A DNA stretch of 64,000 nucleotides, taken from contig JAHLJT010009436.1 in assembly GCA_031308135.1 (NCBI GenBank), positions 120,282,678-120,346,677 on the forward strand, in the 5' to 3' direction. Position numbers and translations under genes: made by a program. Below the pieces are notes generated by a model. It saw nothing but the letters and a program-made list of their open reading frames with translations, was not told the origin of the DNA and did not search any database. Origin of the DNA: Acheta domesticus (taxonomy: Eukaryota; Arthropoda; Insecta; Orthoptera; Gryllidae). Positions 11,471 through 23,184 of the stretch are shown here, one piece after another (position 1 is the stretch's first letter; each line of letters starts with the position of its first letter).

Positions 11471-12350
11471 TGGTAGGAATGGCAAGAGAGGTGCGGATAG
11501 TGAGGAAGTGCTGGATAAGCACGACGTGGAGATGATAAAAGTCCGTTTAATAAAAACGGGAGCCATCGGTAGCGGGTGGTTAAAATAAACCAAACGAAAG
11601 ATAAAACGTCAGAGATCATGTACCACAGAAAAGTCACTGGGTACTGGAAAGGTTTCTATTCTAAACGAAGTTCAGAAAATCGCCATGAGGGCCAGGCACG
11701 GGCAGGAAGGAGAGAGCTGCAGCGGCTGCAGAAGCGGGGCTCGCGAGGCACCAGCGCCGCGCCAGGCGTCGGACCGACCGGCGGAGTGAGAAGCCCTAGC
11801 AGGGCGGGGAAGGCGAGGCGGCTTTGGTGGCGCTTCACCTTAATTGGCGCGCGGGCAGAGGCGGGGACGGGGGCAGGGGGCATCGGCGGGGGCGGGGGTG
11901 AGGTCGCCGGGGCTCCATTACGAGCCCGCTAAGCCCGCGCCGCCGCCCTAAGCCGCAGCCTTCTCGCCCCCTCGCCCTCAAGCGCGCGCACCCACGACTT
12001 CCAGCCGCCGGCTCCCACCCTCGCCCTGCCTCCGCCCGACCCCCTCCCGCCGCCCTCGCTCGCTTCCACGCGAGCTCCGACGAAAACTCGAGCAATTATT
12101 AAACCCGTCCCATTGAAGAAGCGAAACCGCGAAACCGACCCAATACACCCCCAACGCGCTAGCGGAACGCTCTAGGGATTACTGTGGCCAATGACGTCAC
12201 GCCTACCGGCCCCAAGACTTCCTGTGACGTCACACGCGAGTGCCTCGCCATCGCGAGGGAATCCTGTTGTTCGGGAAGCGAGCCCCTAGCCTGTCGGAGA
12301 GCGCGCAGAACAAACAGGCCGAGGTTCCACAGTCACATTTGGGTCGTGGC
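11471..12350. promoter_or_regulatory. CpG island 6 with a promoter-like CCAAT/CRE block
   Basis: After a mixed-composition lead-in, GC-rich sequence runs from about 11690 to 12350. Its right end has the best promoter-like motif cluster in the window (see the CCAAT/CRE entry). ORFs on both strands of 75-118 codons overlap and are Arg/Pro/Gly-rich without domains. If this is a promoter I cannot tell its direction, and no first exon is identifiable. Confidence 0.5.
12188..12232. promoter_or_regulatory. CCAAT box with two CRE palindromes
   Basis: A CCAAT pentamer (12188-12192) shares its final T with a perfect TGACGTCA (12192-12199). A second perfect TGACGTCA lies at 12225-12232, preceded by ACTTCCTG, an ETS-like core in reverse orientation. 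CCAAT, ETS and CRE sites in close array are characteristic of CpG-island promoters recognised by NF-Y, ETS and CREB/ATF families. No TATA box is seen nearby. Confidence 0.6.
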
Positions 12351-12850
12351 CAAACGGCAGAGTTGGGAATACACGAGTGGGGACGGGGAAAGTTCGAATG
12401 CCTACGTTCGAGACGCTTCTTCGACGAAAAGAATGCGTGTCAGAAGGTGGCTCTTTGCTGCAAATTTCTAAGGGGGAAAAGAAAGACTTCGAAATTGTAG
12501 ATCTGATCAGTGAAGATGGTGGCAGTTTAGTTTTTTGCAACAAGTCCGCCGCCAATTCACTTTCATTTCTTTCTTTAATAATCTGAGATCAAACTCACGA
12601 AAAAAACTGATTCAACGAGAAAGTTCGCAAATAAAAAAAATTATTTCACGGAAGTACATGAAAGTGAAAAAAATATACAAGAGTTACCCCCCAAAAAATT
12701 ATCGAAGGATAGTCTGAAAAAAATTAAAAAGCGGAATAAAATATTTTACAAAAAATCGCAAGAGATATAATCATGTACAATCAAGAGAAAGAAAAGAAAA
12801 CTCAATTACTTGGCAATGTAAACTACGAACTATAAAGACGTGTAGTGACG
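12351..12850. other. AT-rich gene-free stretch
   Basis: A-rich on the plus strand. ORFs of 60-95 codons run in from the neighbouring island and have no recognisable domain. Confidence 0.5.
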
Positions 12851-13480
12851 AAGTGGCGCTGTCTTCTTCTGTCATCGCGCGAGATCGTTAACTAAGGACC
12901 CCACAGCGACTCTGTCGCCGTGAGTACACGCAATCACATCAAGAATGGGCCGGCACGACGCGGCTTGCTGCTGTCGGCGACCGCCCGTGCCGTCTGTGGC
13001 GAAGACCTCGAGCGGTGGCGGCGGCGGGCAGGGGGTGGGTGAGTGGGGGGTTCTCAAATTAATTTGCGTGATTGCCAGAGCACTTGGCGGGAACGTGACG
13101 TTCGCTTACTGCTCAGCGAGTTGCTGGGGAACGACAATGAAGGCAAAGGGCGACGGCCGTTTCCTACGTATATGGTAGAAACTCAGTATATCGTATGTTG
13201 CTCCTGGTTTCAAGGAGACAAGAATGCCGTTGGAAAACAAATGAACGCTGACCATTTGATTCTACCAAATACGACTGGCTGTGAAGCACCAGAGAGAGAG
13301 AGAGAATGACGATACGATGGAGATGGCCCAAGACGAGCGCGGTGACGCGGGTCAAGCGGAAGCGTGCACGCAGTAGGGCATCGCCACAGGGCGAGGGCAC
13401 GTGAGGCAGAGGCGCAGGCGAGGTAGAGGACCGCGTGGGTGCTGTAGGAGGTCTAACGAAACTCTAGTGTTTCCGAGAAC
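12851..13480. promoter_or_regulatory. CpG island 7 (two lobes)
   Basis: GC-rich lobes at about 12880-13140 and 13310-13480 with a less GC-rich trough between. AAATTAATTTGCG near 13056 is a homeodomain-like site. A short GA repeat occurs at 13292-13306. No coding domain recognised. Confidence 0.4.
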
Positions 13481-14700
13481 TGCTTGGTTGTTTGCGCCTC
13501 GACCTGCCAGTATTTGTCAAAGGAGGTGTCAGCAAGGGCCTTCGCAGTTGATTGCAGGCTTGTGGTACATGTACAACGAAGACACTTGCTCTGATGGCGT
13601 CCCCGAGTTTAATTGAGGGAAGTAGTTTAACAGAAACTGTCGTGGCCTCTTCTCTGTTGTTACAAGTTGTCTCCAGTAAGTAATTGGGGCCATGTATGCA
13701 CTTCATAAGGCCACAGGAAACATAGCGAGTCTGCTTTCATGTCTTCATCAGCAACTGGAGAGAAACCACGATCCATGTAGACCGACATATTACATAACAT
13801 TTGTGCATGAAGCCCTGGCAATGTAAATTACTCTTTATGAACGTCACAAAAGACATGGTTTTATAACTCATTAACCATTTGTCTAAAGACATTTTTATAC
13901 ACAGATGTTAAAAATACGCCACAGCATTCTTCTCAATTATATGAAAGAACATTTTCTATATGTCCTGAGAAACGCTTCGTTTCGCAACAGCAGTTTCTTG
14001 GCGATTTCTCTTCTTCTTCAATGTCCAGAAGGTGGTGCATAAATTCAGTTGAAGATCGGAGGATATTTTTGAGTATTGCTGAAGAAAAAAGATACTTTAA
14101 ACGGAAACAAGTAAGAGCAATACAAATTTGTGAAGTGATATAATTGGGGTGCAAATTACAAGAGCTCTGTGTCGCTTGCAGCCCTGAATTGTGTCCGATT
14201 TTAGGTCATCAGGATTGAAGACCATCAGCTAGCCGCCAGAAATGCAGAGCTCTCACATTTCTTGAGTGAGGTTAAGCTCCAGTCTTCAACAGAGACACCA
14301 GTCTTGAAAACGCGCTTAAAGTTCCGCTCGTATACAGGCAAGGACGCAATTGAAAAATTACAAATATATAATACTTGTGCGAATATATAATTACGAGGCC
14401 AAAGCGCCAAAGGAATTAGTTCTTGTTGATATAATGCGGAGCATGAAGTGAGGTTTTTATGGCTCATCGTGTATACCTTATTAAAATAATGTTAGTTTGT
14501 TCATATACTTCCTTAGGTGTAGATAGTGTTGATGTTTCTTGAACACTAAGAAATAAGATAAAGTGTGAGTAACTTTTAATAAATCAAAATAGTTTTTGCA
14601 AAGACATCTACAATATAAAATATTTCAATACATTTGAATTTTTTATTCGCTCAGAACTCAGAACGGTAGCAATTTTGGATCATTAGAAAATCCAGCCCAA
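13481..14700. other. AT-rich gene-free stretch
   Basis: AT-rich to mixed composition. Several 70-80-codon ORFs on either strand, none with a motif I recognise. Confidence 0.5.
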
Positions 14701-15210
14701 CTGATCTCTGAACCGCTTGAGCCATCACGTTGGCGGCAAATTGGAAGCGCATTTATGAATCGACGCAGCCCGAGGGAACAAGAGGACGCGACACAAGGAA
14801 CGCGGCGGCACTGGAGCAGGCGACGGCTTTGGAGGCGCGGCCGTGACGGGCGGCGGCGGCGGTCGCCTAAGCAGCTTAAGAGCTGCCGGGAAGGCCGTCG
14901 CCGCCCCCGCCGCCGCGCTTCCGCCCGCTTAGGCAAATGAAGGCACCGCCTGCTGCGCTTGCCGGGCGCTTGCGTGGCGAGGCGAGGCGAGACGAGGCGA
15001 GTCGACGCCGTTGCAAGACGTCAAAAATACGAGGCGCTAATCCCCGGCGCGCCGCGGCCGGGCGGCGCCAGAGACAGGCAATTTGCCGGCGCGGCGCGCT
15101 GGACGCGCCTGCTCCCCACGGCCCGCGCGCGTGGCGCCGGGTCGCGCCGGGCGCGCCCGCTCGCCCCGACAGGCGACTCTGCCTTCGCGCGAATCCCCGC
15201 CGCACTCCGA
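14701..15210. promoter_or_regulatory. CpG island 8
   Basis: Very GC-rich, with a short GAGGC-type pentamer run at about 14974-15000 that recurs in the island at 27.1 kb. ORFs of 61-109 codons are compositional. Confidence 0.45.
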
Positions 15211-15650
15211 AAGCGAAATTATCATGCGGTAATATAACAAACGCTTAACAAAGACGAGAATCATCTTGCCACGATGGATCATGCAAATGTGGAATAGTTC
15301 CTCTGGTGCGTGATGTGAATAGGGAGAACGTTTGGAAGGAAAAATAATACGACAAAGTGCGCACTAAACCTTATTACGTTGGGAACCCGTTTCGATGCAT
15401 AACAATTACAAATGTACGTGTGTACAAGAAGACCACGCCGTTAGAGCGCGCTTGCAATGACGTCAAACGGACACTATTTCAATTCGTGTTGTGAGCTTGA
15501 AACGCTTTATGGTTAATAACGTCATTAGAGCGATGTGATTTAGAGTGGATTTTTGTCCCTCTGTTTGATTGTGTTTATTCGATGTAACGGAACAGTATTA
15601 CAAAAAAATCGAACATTTCAAATAGATCACGTGATAATACAGCGTGGCTA
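15211..15650. other. AT-rich spacer with a CRE palindrome
   Basis: AT-rich to mixed. It contains one TGACGTCA near 15458 in the context GCAATGACGTCAAACGG. Nothing else recognised. Confidence 0.45.
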
Positions 15651-16110
15651 ACAAGCGTAGTCCCGAACAACCGCAGGTGTTCGGATAACGCATGCAAGAC
15701 AATATCGCGATCGAGCTCCCACATCAAACGGCGGTCTCCGGGCGCAATCCCCGGCTCACGAAACGGCTCGCGGTCGGGGCGTTTCCGCGCTGCATCCCGG
15801 TGACGGCGTGGCGCGGCGGTGTCGGGAGGGCAACGGCGGCGGCGGAGGAGATTCGCCAAGCGCCGCGCCGCGTCGCGCGTGGCCCGGCTGCCACCCTGAC
15901 GCCTGCAGCGTCGCCGCCGGGGAAGCGGCGGCGCCACGCAATCAGAAAGCAATCTGCGTGCCGGGCCTCCCTCCGAGCGTTCGATCCGTCCTACGCCGCC
16001 GGCCTAATTGCGTCACAGCGCCGCCTCCACCTCTGCCGCCGCAGACGCTGCGGGGCCGGCGCCGCTCGGGCTCGCCAGGTCCAACTCCCTCTGCCCACCG
16101 CCCTCGTCAC
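15651..16110. promoter_or_regulatory. CpG island 9
   Basis: CpG-dense, with GGCCTAATTGCGTCAC near 16001-16016, a homeodomain-like TAATTG abutting a CRE/AP-1-like GCGTCAC. The 170-codon plus-strand ORF (15692-16204) is Arg/Ala-rich without a domain and is not supported as a gene. Confidence 0.45.
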
Positions 16111-17030
16111 CGGCAACACTATTTTCGTCATTGCAATCTTTTCTCGTGCCAGTAATATTAGAGAAGTGAAATGGATATCTTCTTTTCCTTTTCCTAAGCG
16201 TTAGTAAAGATTGACAATGTGTGAGAAACTCTTACAGTGAATTTACAAAGAAGTATTGTTTGGAAAATTCCCAAACAGACGACTTTTCTTTCAATTCGAG
16301 ATATATATTTTTACAAGAAGATACGAGTAGTTTTTTTAGAAGGAAATGTATATCACCAACCTTATTTAGATGAACAGCTGCCTACATTATTTCGTCATGA
16401 ATCCATGCGATCAGTTATCTTCTATTCCACAATCACACCAGGCTTGATAATTCCGTAAAATACATGAGATGTTTCGAATCACCAATGACCTAGCTTTAAT
16501 TATGAATATCTCTGTTGAATTAACATTCTTTATTTTCAGAAGTCATCCACTTACAGTTTCCCTAATATAGCTATTGGTTCAACATCCTTTTTCTTTTAAT
16601 GAACAAGTGCAGAAATCAGTATTCCAACCCTCTAACTACAGAAGCAGTCCTCGTCGCCACAACAATGCATTCCCATATCTCTCGAGTCCGCAGGCGCCTC
16701 CGTCATCGTCCCAGAAGGCACCGTCGTCAAGTCTGCGGTCTCCCCCTCTAATAGCACATCCGCTGGCACAGCCACCACATACCTCGCCGCTGCCATTGCT
16801 CACATTCTCCACTCTCTGGAGAGCCAGAGATACTGCGGGAGAACAGCGTCTGAAGTTGCTCCCTCATCGGCATCTCTCCAATATTCCAGAGCATCAACCC
16901 CAACCGGCACCAATTTTCCCTCCTCTTGATTCGACTTCTCCAGTGGAAAAGACGAAAAAAATTAAATTCGTTCAAATGCTCTTAGACAAATTTAGCGGAA
17001 ATGAAATTAATCAATTATACAGCGAAGTTG
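16111..17030. other. Mixed-composition stretch
   Basis: AT-rich to about 16590, then moderately GC-rich. It holds the candidate ORF at 16574-17131; otherwise nothing recognised. Confidence 0.4.
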
Positions 17031-17131
17031 AGCAAAGGTCGAACGAGCGCTACAAAAGCAGAAGGCGCAGATGCAAAATAACGCCGACGGGAACTGCGCC
17101 GAAGGGGTCAGAACGGAGGGCAGAGAGCTGA
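16574..17131 (+). CDS. Uncertain 185-codon ORF, Pro/Ser-rich
   Basis: One of the few ORFs whose length is not simply explained by CpG-island composition: most of it (16574-17030) is of ordinary base composition. The predicted protein has a Pro/Ser/Gln-rich N-terminal two thirds (roughly residues 20-120), then a short charged segment with KTKKIKFVQMLLDKF near residues 125-140 and an Arg/Lys-rich tail. There is no recognisable catalytic or binding domain, signal peptide or membrane segment. No splice sites, promoter or homologue were identified, so it may be an exon fragment, an old retroelement piece or chance. I do not assign a function. Confidence 0.15.
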   Translation: MVQHPFSFNEQVQKSVFQPSNYRSSPRRHNNAFPYLSSPQAPPSSSQKAPSSSLRSPPLIAHPLAQPPHTSPLPLLTFSTLWRARDTAGEQRLKLLPHRHLSNIPEHQPQPAPIFPPLDSTSPVEKTKKIKFVQMLLDKFSGNEINQLYSEVEQRSNERYKSRRRRCKITPTGTAPKGSERRAES

Positions 17132-17360
17132 GGACCGAGGGGGTGGAGGGGAGGTCGAGGGCGAGGACGAAAGGGCGAACCGATCGCGCTCCGCCCTCCG
17201 GGGAAATAACGACCCGCGATGTTTTATGGGCGGCGCGAAGGAGCGCGGCCGTCGCGGCGCTGAGGGTGCCTGGCGGCGGCGGCGGCGGCGGCGGCGAGAC
17301 GCAAAGAAACACCACACCCGCAGCAGGCACGGGCCAGGGCGCGAGCACAAGTCTCCCTAC
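17031..17360. promoter_or_regulatory. CpG island 10
   Basis: GC-rich, with a GGC trinucleotide run of about seven to nine copies around 17273-17296 and TTTTATGGG (Hox/Caudal-type) near 17222. Overlapping low-complexity ORFs on both strands are artefacts of the repeat. Confidence 0.45.
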
Positions 17361-18560
17361 GACAGAGCATATCCCCAACCAGAGGGGACCCCGTCATGAA
17401 ACGAAATGAAGTGTTCATACGAGTGATTTCTATTCTGGCCGATCCGCAAAGAAAATCCAATTTCTTCCAATATCAATATGAAAAGCATGAAAAATCAAGC
17501 AAATTCTGGCTATCGAAATTCCTAGTGACATATAGACTATATATTTTCGAGAAAATTGAGAAAAGGAAAATTTCTTTAAAATAAAAAATTAATTTAATTT
17601 TGTAAAAAATTATCAGAAGGAAGCTCGCGTCGTCATGTGAATGTGCTCTAGTTCATTATAGTATAAACTTGAAAAGCTATTTCACAACCTACCAATCATT
17701 TGTTATTAAGCTATTAATTAGGATGAGTAAACACAGAACAGGCTGCGAAAGATCGACAATAAACTACAACACTAAGCCTGTGCACACATCGGTTCGTCCC
17801 ATAATGCTGTCGACCCTTCGAGCGGCCGTCCTGTGTCGTCGTGGAGGGCTTCAGCTACCTTAGCTGAGAGACAGGTGTCTCGTAATCTGTGTTCCGCGCT
17901 GTCCGCGTTAATTTGCATTGCTGTAGTCGCTGCCTTGTAAGCTCTCCGACGAGTCCACATGGCAGGGCAAACCAACCTCTGTGTGGAGTGTGTTTAGTAT
18001 ATTGGAGTGCATTGAGACAAGAACGAGAACATACCCATGTGTTTACATTTCTCAGAAATGATGTTTGTCGCCAAGATTTCCGAACAACCAAGAACTATGA
18101 CCACAGTTTCTGCTTCTACAGAAACAGTTGGCTATGAGGTTCAAAGTAGTTCCATTCATATTTTTAAACAAAAAACAACAAATATGTATCATCAATAATA
18201 TATTAAATACACTTATTTTAAGACATTTTGCAGCTAACTTGGCAGAAAAAATTTTGCAAATTCCCTTAAATCACAATGGAGAAATACGTTTCAACATGTT
18301 TTGCGTCTTTTGCGAATGTAGGTAATTATTACTAGATTAGTATATAAAAAGACAGTTATTTCATTATAAAACGGTACACTAGCTTCACATTCTTGAAGAA
18401 AATAAAACACAAAACTATAGTTTCTGCAGTTTTATTTGACGCGACAGTGGTCTCTCCAGATCGGTCTCATTCTCGAAACTATTCTGAAGCTGTCCTGGTA
18501 TGTGGGTCGCAAATGTTTATTGCTCCCCGCAGAGCGCAGCACAACAATATTCAGTCTCGA
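17361..18560. other. AT-rich stretch with a mid-GC block at about 17740-18000
   Basis: AT-rich except for 17740-18000. There, a 67-codon minus-strand ORF (17772-17975) has non-repetitive composition and could be an exon remnant or mobile-element fragment, but I recognise no domain. The rest is featureless. Confidence 0.35.
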
Positions 18561-19850
18561 GATATCGTCGCCAAATCCGCGCTATTTTAGCGTGTTCTCC
18601 GCAGCCCTGGATGAAAATGCCCTTTTCTCATGCTTCCTTACCCGGATAAAAAGCGCAACGGAACGGATGCAGCTCCAGACGGCGGGCGCCTGCCGGCCGA
18701 GCCGGGGAGGCGAGACCCAGCCGAGGCTATCAAGCCTTCGGTAATCGATAGGCGAGTCGTGTTAATTTGCGGGCACCATTATGCTACCGCGCCGGAGCGC
18801 GAGCGAGAGGAAAGAGGAAATGGGGAAAAGAGGCCGCGAGGGAAGCCGCGTAGGAGAAAGAGCGAGAATTCGGGGATGAGACGCCTGATGAGTTCGTCGG
18901 TTCATTGGAGAAAATAAAATGAGAAAGAAAAGGCGAGTAGAGAGGAAGAGCGATCTGAGAGAAAAGGAGGGAAAAGGAAGAGAATCGAGAAGAAAACGCG
19001 GCGAACCGCTCGGCGAACAATTCGCGGACTGGGCTCACGATTACGGAGAGGGCGAATGCCCGGCTGGCAGGTCGCAGGTGCGCCGGATCTTGAAAGTCAA
19101 CGCGCCCTGGGCTAAAACTCGGCGGCGAGTTCCCAACGGCCGTGGTCAGTGGAAGAGTCGCACCGGCTGCGTTTCGCGACGGCGTGGAAGGCCGCAACCG
19201 TGACGGTGACGACAGGACAGGACGAGGAGAGGGTGACGATCGAAGAATGCGTAGGTGGAAAGATGGGAGAGGAGCAACATCACGCGGTGCTGGCAATCGC
19301 CGAAAGAGGGAGGGGGCGTGACGGCGGCATCGGTGATCGTCGGCAGCCACCCACGCGGAAAAACATTTGGCTAGATACAGGAGCGACCGCGGATCGCAAG
19401 GACGCGGGTGGAGTAGCGGGGGATTGTGGCCGGGGGGCCGGCCAAGGCGGAGGTGGGTCCGATCGGTTAAAGATGCAGGAGCGAGCCCGAGACCCAGGCG
19501 AGGTAGGGGTCGGGCGAGGGGCACGGGGCGAGAGGCGAGAGAGCCGCGGTGTCTGTGAGATTGCGCCTGCATTATTGAGCCCTGGGCGCCACCGGCCCGA
19601 ACGCCTCGCCCCCGCCCCCGCCCCACCCTCGTCGGGGCTTTCTCCGCCTTCTTCTCCCTTCTTCTCGCGTCCGCGTCAACCGCTCACGTCACGGACCAAA
19701 GATCTGCGCCCCTCTCCCCTCCCGAGCCCTCTTCCCCGCCCGCTGCGCTCGAGATTGAAAATAAGAACGTGGAGAAATTCTGCCCTCACGGCTTCGAAAG
19801 CGGGCGCACCTGGCTACATTTCATGAGAGACTCCCGGACTCCGCCAAGTT
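18561..19850. promoter_or_regulatory. CpG island 11 (largest, purine-skewed)
   Basis: About 1.3 kb of GC-rich DNA. The left edge carries GGTAATCGATAGG and TTAATTTGCGG (about 18740-18770), homeodomain-like AT motifs in GC context. From about 18790 to 19020 the plus strand is almost all purine, which explains the 280-codon Ser/Leu/Arg-rich minus-strand ORF (18784-19626). That ORF has no domain and is not called. Confidence 0.5.
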
Positions 19851-21119
19851 GAGCGTCTTATAGAACTACTTCAGGACACTTCTAAGTCACGCGTAACCGA
19901 TCTCGAGTGAACATTAACAGCCCGTTACTGCAACGGCGAAGTTTCTCGAGGCCTACTTTTCGAGAAGTGTCCAACGAGAAACGGAAACCGAAGGAATCTT
20001 GCTCGTGACAAATCTTCTGGAATAGCTCGGAGGATAACATCCAGCACTAAAAGTAAATGGCATTCAAAGGCTGCTCAATTCGTATGTGGTTGGCCCGAGT
20101 TTCGATGACGTTGGGAGGCATCTCATAAGGAACGGGTCTGCAACAACGGAGATAAATAAAAAGCAATGTTGAAGTTCTTCGCCCTCCTTTCCGTCAGAAT
20201 GGTTACAGAAACGTTTAGAAATAAATCAATGAAACAATTTTTTACAAAGTGATACAAAAAGAAGAGAATAATCAACTAAGTGAAAATAAGAAAACAATAT
20301 TAAAAAATAGGAGATGTTACAAAAAGGGCAGGAAAAGCAATATTCTGAAAATGAATGCTCCTAATATCAATGTAAAAGAGTAATTTTATTTTTTTAAACA
20401 AAGCTGATTTTAAATATCTGAATTAGCTTGCGACATCATACTTCGTAGAGATTAAATTCATGTAGAAATGGTGGCACAATCTTAAAATATTCACATATTG
20501 TTGACAACTGCTAATGAGAGTGTACGATACCCGTTTTATTGTACCAATTTCCATATAAAACAAGAGCTACGCACTTTGATTATCAAAAGAGTACAAACGA
20601 ATTTCACTAATACAAGAGGACACTGATTGCATAGCGTAGAAACAGATTTGAAATTGCACCATAATAGTGGAAATATCAACACTCATGAATGACTAATAAA
20701 GACTGCGTTACATTGGCATATGATACAAAACGTTTTGTTGAATATTGGTGATTGGTTACACGCGCTCCGCGGACGTTTACTCGCTAAGGCGCAGCAGCGC
20801 GTGCGCCTACGCCGGGAGCCCTGGTCGCACATCGGCGGTGATCACTAGTTCGCTGCGTTTGTTCGGTAAAAATATGTACCACTATCACCAGGCTGAAAGG
20901 GGTAATCTGAGATATCGTTCCTTTGCAAAGCCATAACGAACAGTTTTAGACCAGAAGCCCAAGGCAGTAGCTGAATGGGACCAGGTAGTAAGGTAGTATG
21001 GGACGGCTCCCTTTGTAAGAAAGTTTCAGTCCAGCTCGTCCGTTACACTCTCCTGATGCTGATGGTCAAACATAGTTATAAACAGGCGTTTTCTTCAGTT
21101 TTAGAGAATGCAATATACA

Positions 21120-21158
<39 letters not shown>

Positions 21159-21480
21159 CGTGAATACAGCTATAGAGCTGTATTTTTTGTTATATGTTAC
21201 AGAAAGAAAAATATAAGTAAATGTTAATTAAACGAAGCAGAATTCCATTGACCAATCAACGAAAATTTGTACTTCCATTACCACAAAGCAAACATTACGG
21301 TTCGTTGATTATCTGTATGGCTTAAATCTTTACTAACGTATATCTGTTCCGAAGGCAATCGCTTGAAATATATCTCAATTTACTTTCTTTGAGTAATTAT
21401 TCGGAAGAGCCACCAGTGTTGAAACAAGGACTAAACGATGCAGGGAGAAGAAAACAATACAAACAGGTTCCACCTAGAGT
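19851..21480. other. AT-rich stretch with a small GC block and a CT microsatellite
   Basis: Mostly AT-rich. A 100-bp CpG-dense block at about 20750-20850 is led by an inverted CCAAT (GATTGGTT). The CT microsatellite is listed separately. No gene recognised. Confidence 0.45.
21122..21156 (+). repeat. CT dinucleotide microsatellite
   Basis: Uninterrupted CT repeat, about 17 units. Confidence 0.97.
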
Positions 21481-21990
21481 AACTTTCAGCAGGATCTAGG
21501 GGGGGGGGTAGGTCGATACCACTGACCCAAGCGGTCAGGCGGGCTGGCCCTCTGCAGCCGAGCGCCGCCGCGCCCTTGCCGCTGCCCAGCGCCGCCCGCC
21601 GCAAGCTCCAGGGAAAGCCCACAACTTCCCAAGGCTCCTCGGGGTCCTCGAGATGGGGCGAGGCGATATTAAACTTGGGCGCGCGGTGGCTGCGTCGGGG
21701 TGCAGGGCCGGCCGCGGCGCGGCGCGGCGGCGGGGTCCCGCGAAGGTGGGGCGGCGGAGGCGGCGCCGCTGACCCGTGGAGGTCTCAGAAGCCGCCTCGG
21801 GGAGAGAGCGAAATTAAAGCCAGTGTTCTGCTCGTTATATCGGTTTTTAAATCCAATCCTGGGATTAGGAGGGAAGGCTGAGCGAGGCAGGGCGGCGGGA
21901 AAGGACGGCTCGTGAGCCGCTGCGGAGGAGTTGAAGCAGTGGAAGCTCAAGTGGAACGTGCCGCGAATCGAGTTGCAGTTTCGAAGTGCC
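21481..21990. promoter_or_regulatory. CpG island 12
   Basis: GC-rich with a run of nine G near 21500 and GGC-type runs. ORFs of 70-110 codons on both strands are compositional. Confidence 0.45.
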
Positions 21991-22372
21991 TGCCAATGCA
22001 AAGATTAACTCGCGCAATAGTAATACGCTGCAAGATTTCTCATTTTGTACGCGAAATAAACGGGACTAATGTTTGGCAGCCAATTTTGACAATTAAGACT
22101 GGTAACCCATGAAGTGATTCAGAATGAAGCAGAATGGACACTTCTCTAAATTCTACTCTACAAGAACAAGGAACGGAGAGGGAATGCCAACTTCGGTAGC
22201 TCTCCAAGCTCTTGTATACGTATATTACGTTGGACTCCACTTATAACTATTTCAAATAACTATTTATCGAGCATCGTATTACATATGGTTGAGTGTTATA
22301 ATTTCAGGAAAATAGCCTGAAAATGGTTTAAAAACATAATTGTTGTATCTTGTTTCTCTAGGTAATTAAGTT
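21991..22372. other. AT-rich spacer
   Basis: Featureless AT-rich DNA leading to the inverted-repeat element. Confidence 0.5.
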
Positions 22373-22376
22373 ATAG

Positions 22377-23180
22377 GGGTGATTCTTTTCATATTCGATC
22401 AAAAAAAAAACCCGACAATCTCCAAATTACCTAAAAACACTTCTTTAACGCTTGTTTTGTGGTAAAACTATGAAAAAATATACTCTTATATTTTTCTTTT
22501 CAATATTTTGCATGCAGTCATTAAAAAACAGTTTTTCGTGAAAATAAGTTCTTCCTCAGCAGACGACATGAATTAGGTAAAAAGTAATGTTAAGATTCTT
22601 TACGTAAATGTGGTATAATTGATGCAAATAATTATTATGAATTATGTGCATCAATAAATAGTTTAAAAATTAAAAATTGTATTTTCAAGATTAAATAGCC
22701 ATATCATGGATAATTGTTAATAACCACGGATTAAACCTTTACCCTGAAAACTTGCATGTATTTCACGAATTTTATGTTACAGAACTTGAAAAGGGAGGAT
22801 GGTATTTTGGAAAATAAATTTTCAAAATATTTAATCAATTTTACAATTATGACGTTAAAAATATACCTGAAGCGCAATAAAATGTGTAATTTCTATTCTT
22901 TTGCACTTAAATGAACTCCAAGGAATCTCCAAGGAATATGCGAACAAAATTTACGTAAAGAATCTTAATATTACTTTTTACCTAGTTCACGTCGTCTGCA
23001 GAGGAAGGTCTTATTTTCACGAAAAACGGTTTTTTAATGACTGCTTGCAAAATATCGAAAAGAAAAATATTAGATTTATTTTTTCATAGTTTTATCACAA
23101 AACAAGCGTTAAAAAAGTGTTTTTTAGGTAATTTGGAGATTGTCGGGAATTTTCTTGGTCGAATATGAAAAGAATGACCC
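22377..23180. mobile_element. Non-autonomous DNA element with ~232-bp inverted termini
   Basis: The left terminus (22377-22609) and right terminus (22949-23180) are inverted copies of each other with scattered mismatches. The outer ends read GGGT(G/C)ATTCTTTTCATATT inwards on each strand, and the block GACAATCTCCAAATTACC is exactly conserved in both. The 4-bp sequence ATAG lies immediately outside both ends (22373-22376 and 23181-23184), consistent with a target-site duplication. The ~340-bp AT-rich core has no transposase. The structure is that of a MITE or foldback-type DNA transposon. I do not assign a superfamily; a 4-bp duplication with these termini would be a useful search key. ORFs inside are shadows. 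Confidence 0.88.
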
Positions 23181-23184
23181 ATAG

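Noticed and set aside
18784..19626. 280-codon minus-strand ORF
   Set aside because: Same purine-skew artefact within a CpG island. Overlapped by a 225-codon plus-strand ORF, and neither has a recognisable domain.
22901..23089. 62-codon plus-strand ORF
   Set aside because: Falls largely in the right inverted terminus of the DNA element and has no counterpart with a preserved frame in the left terminus.
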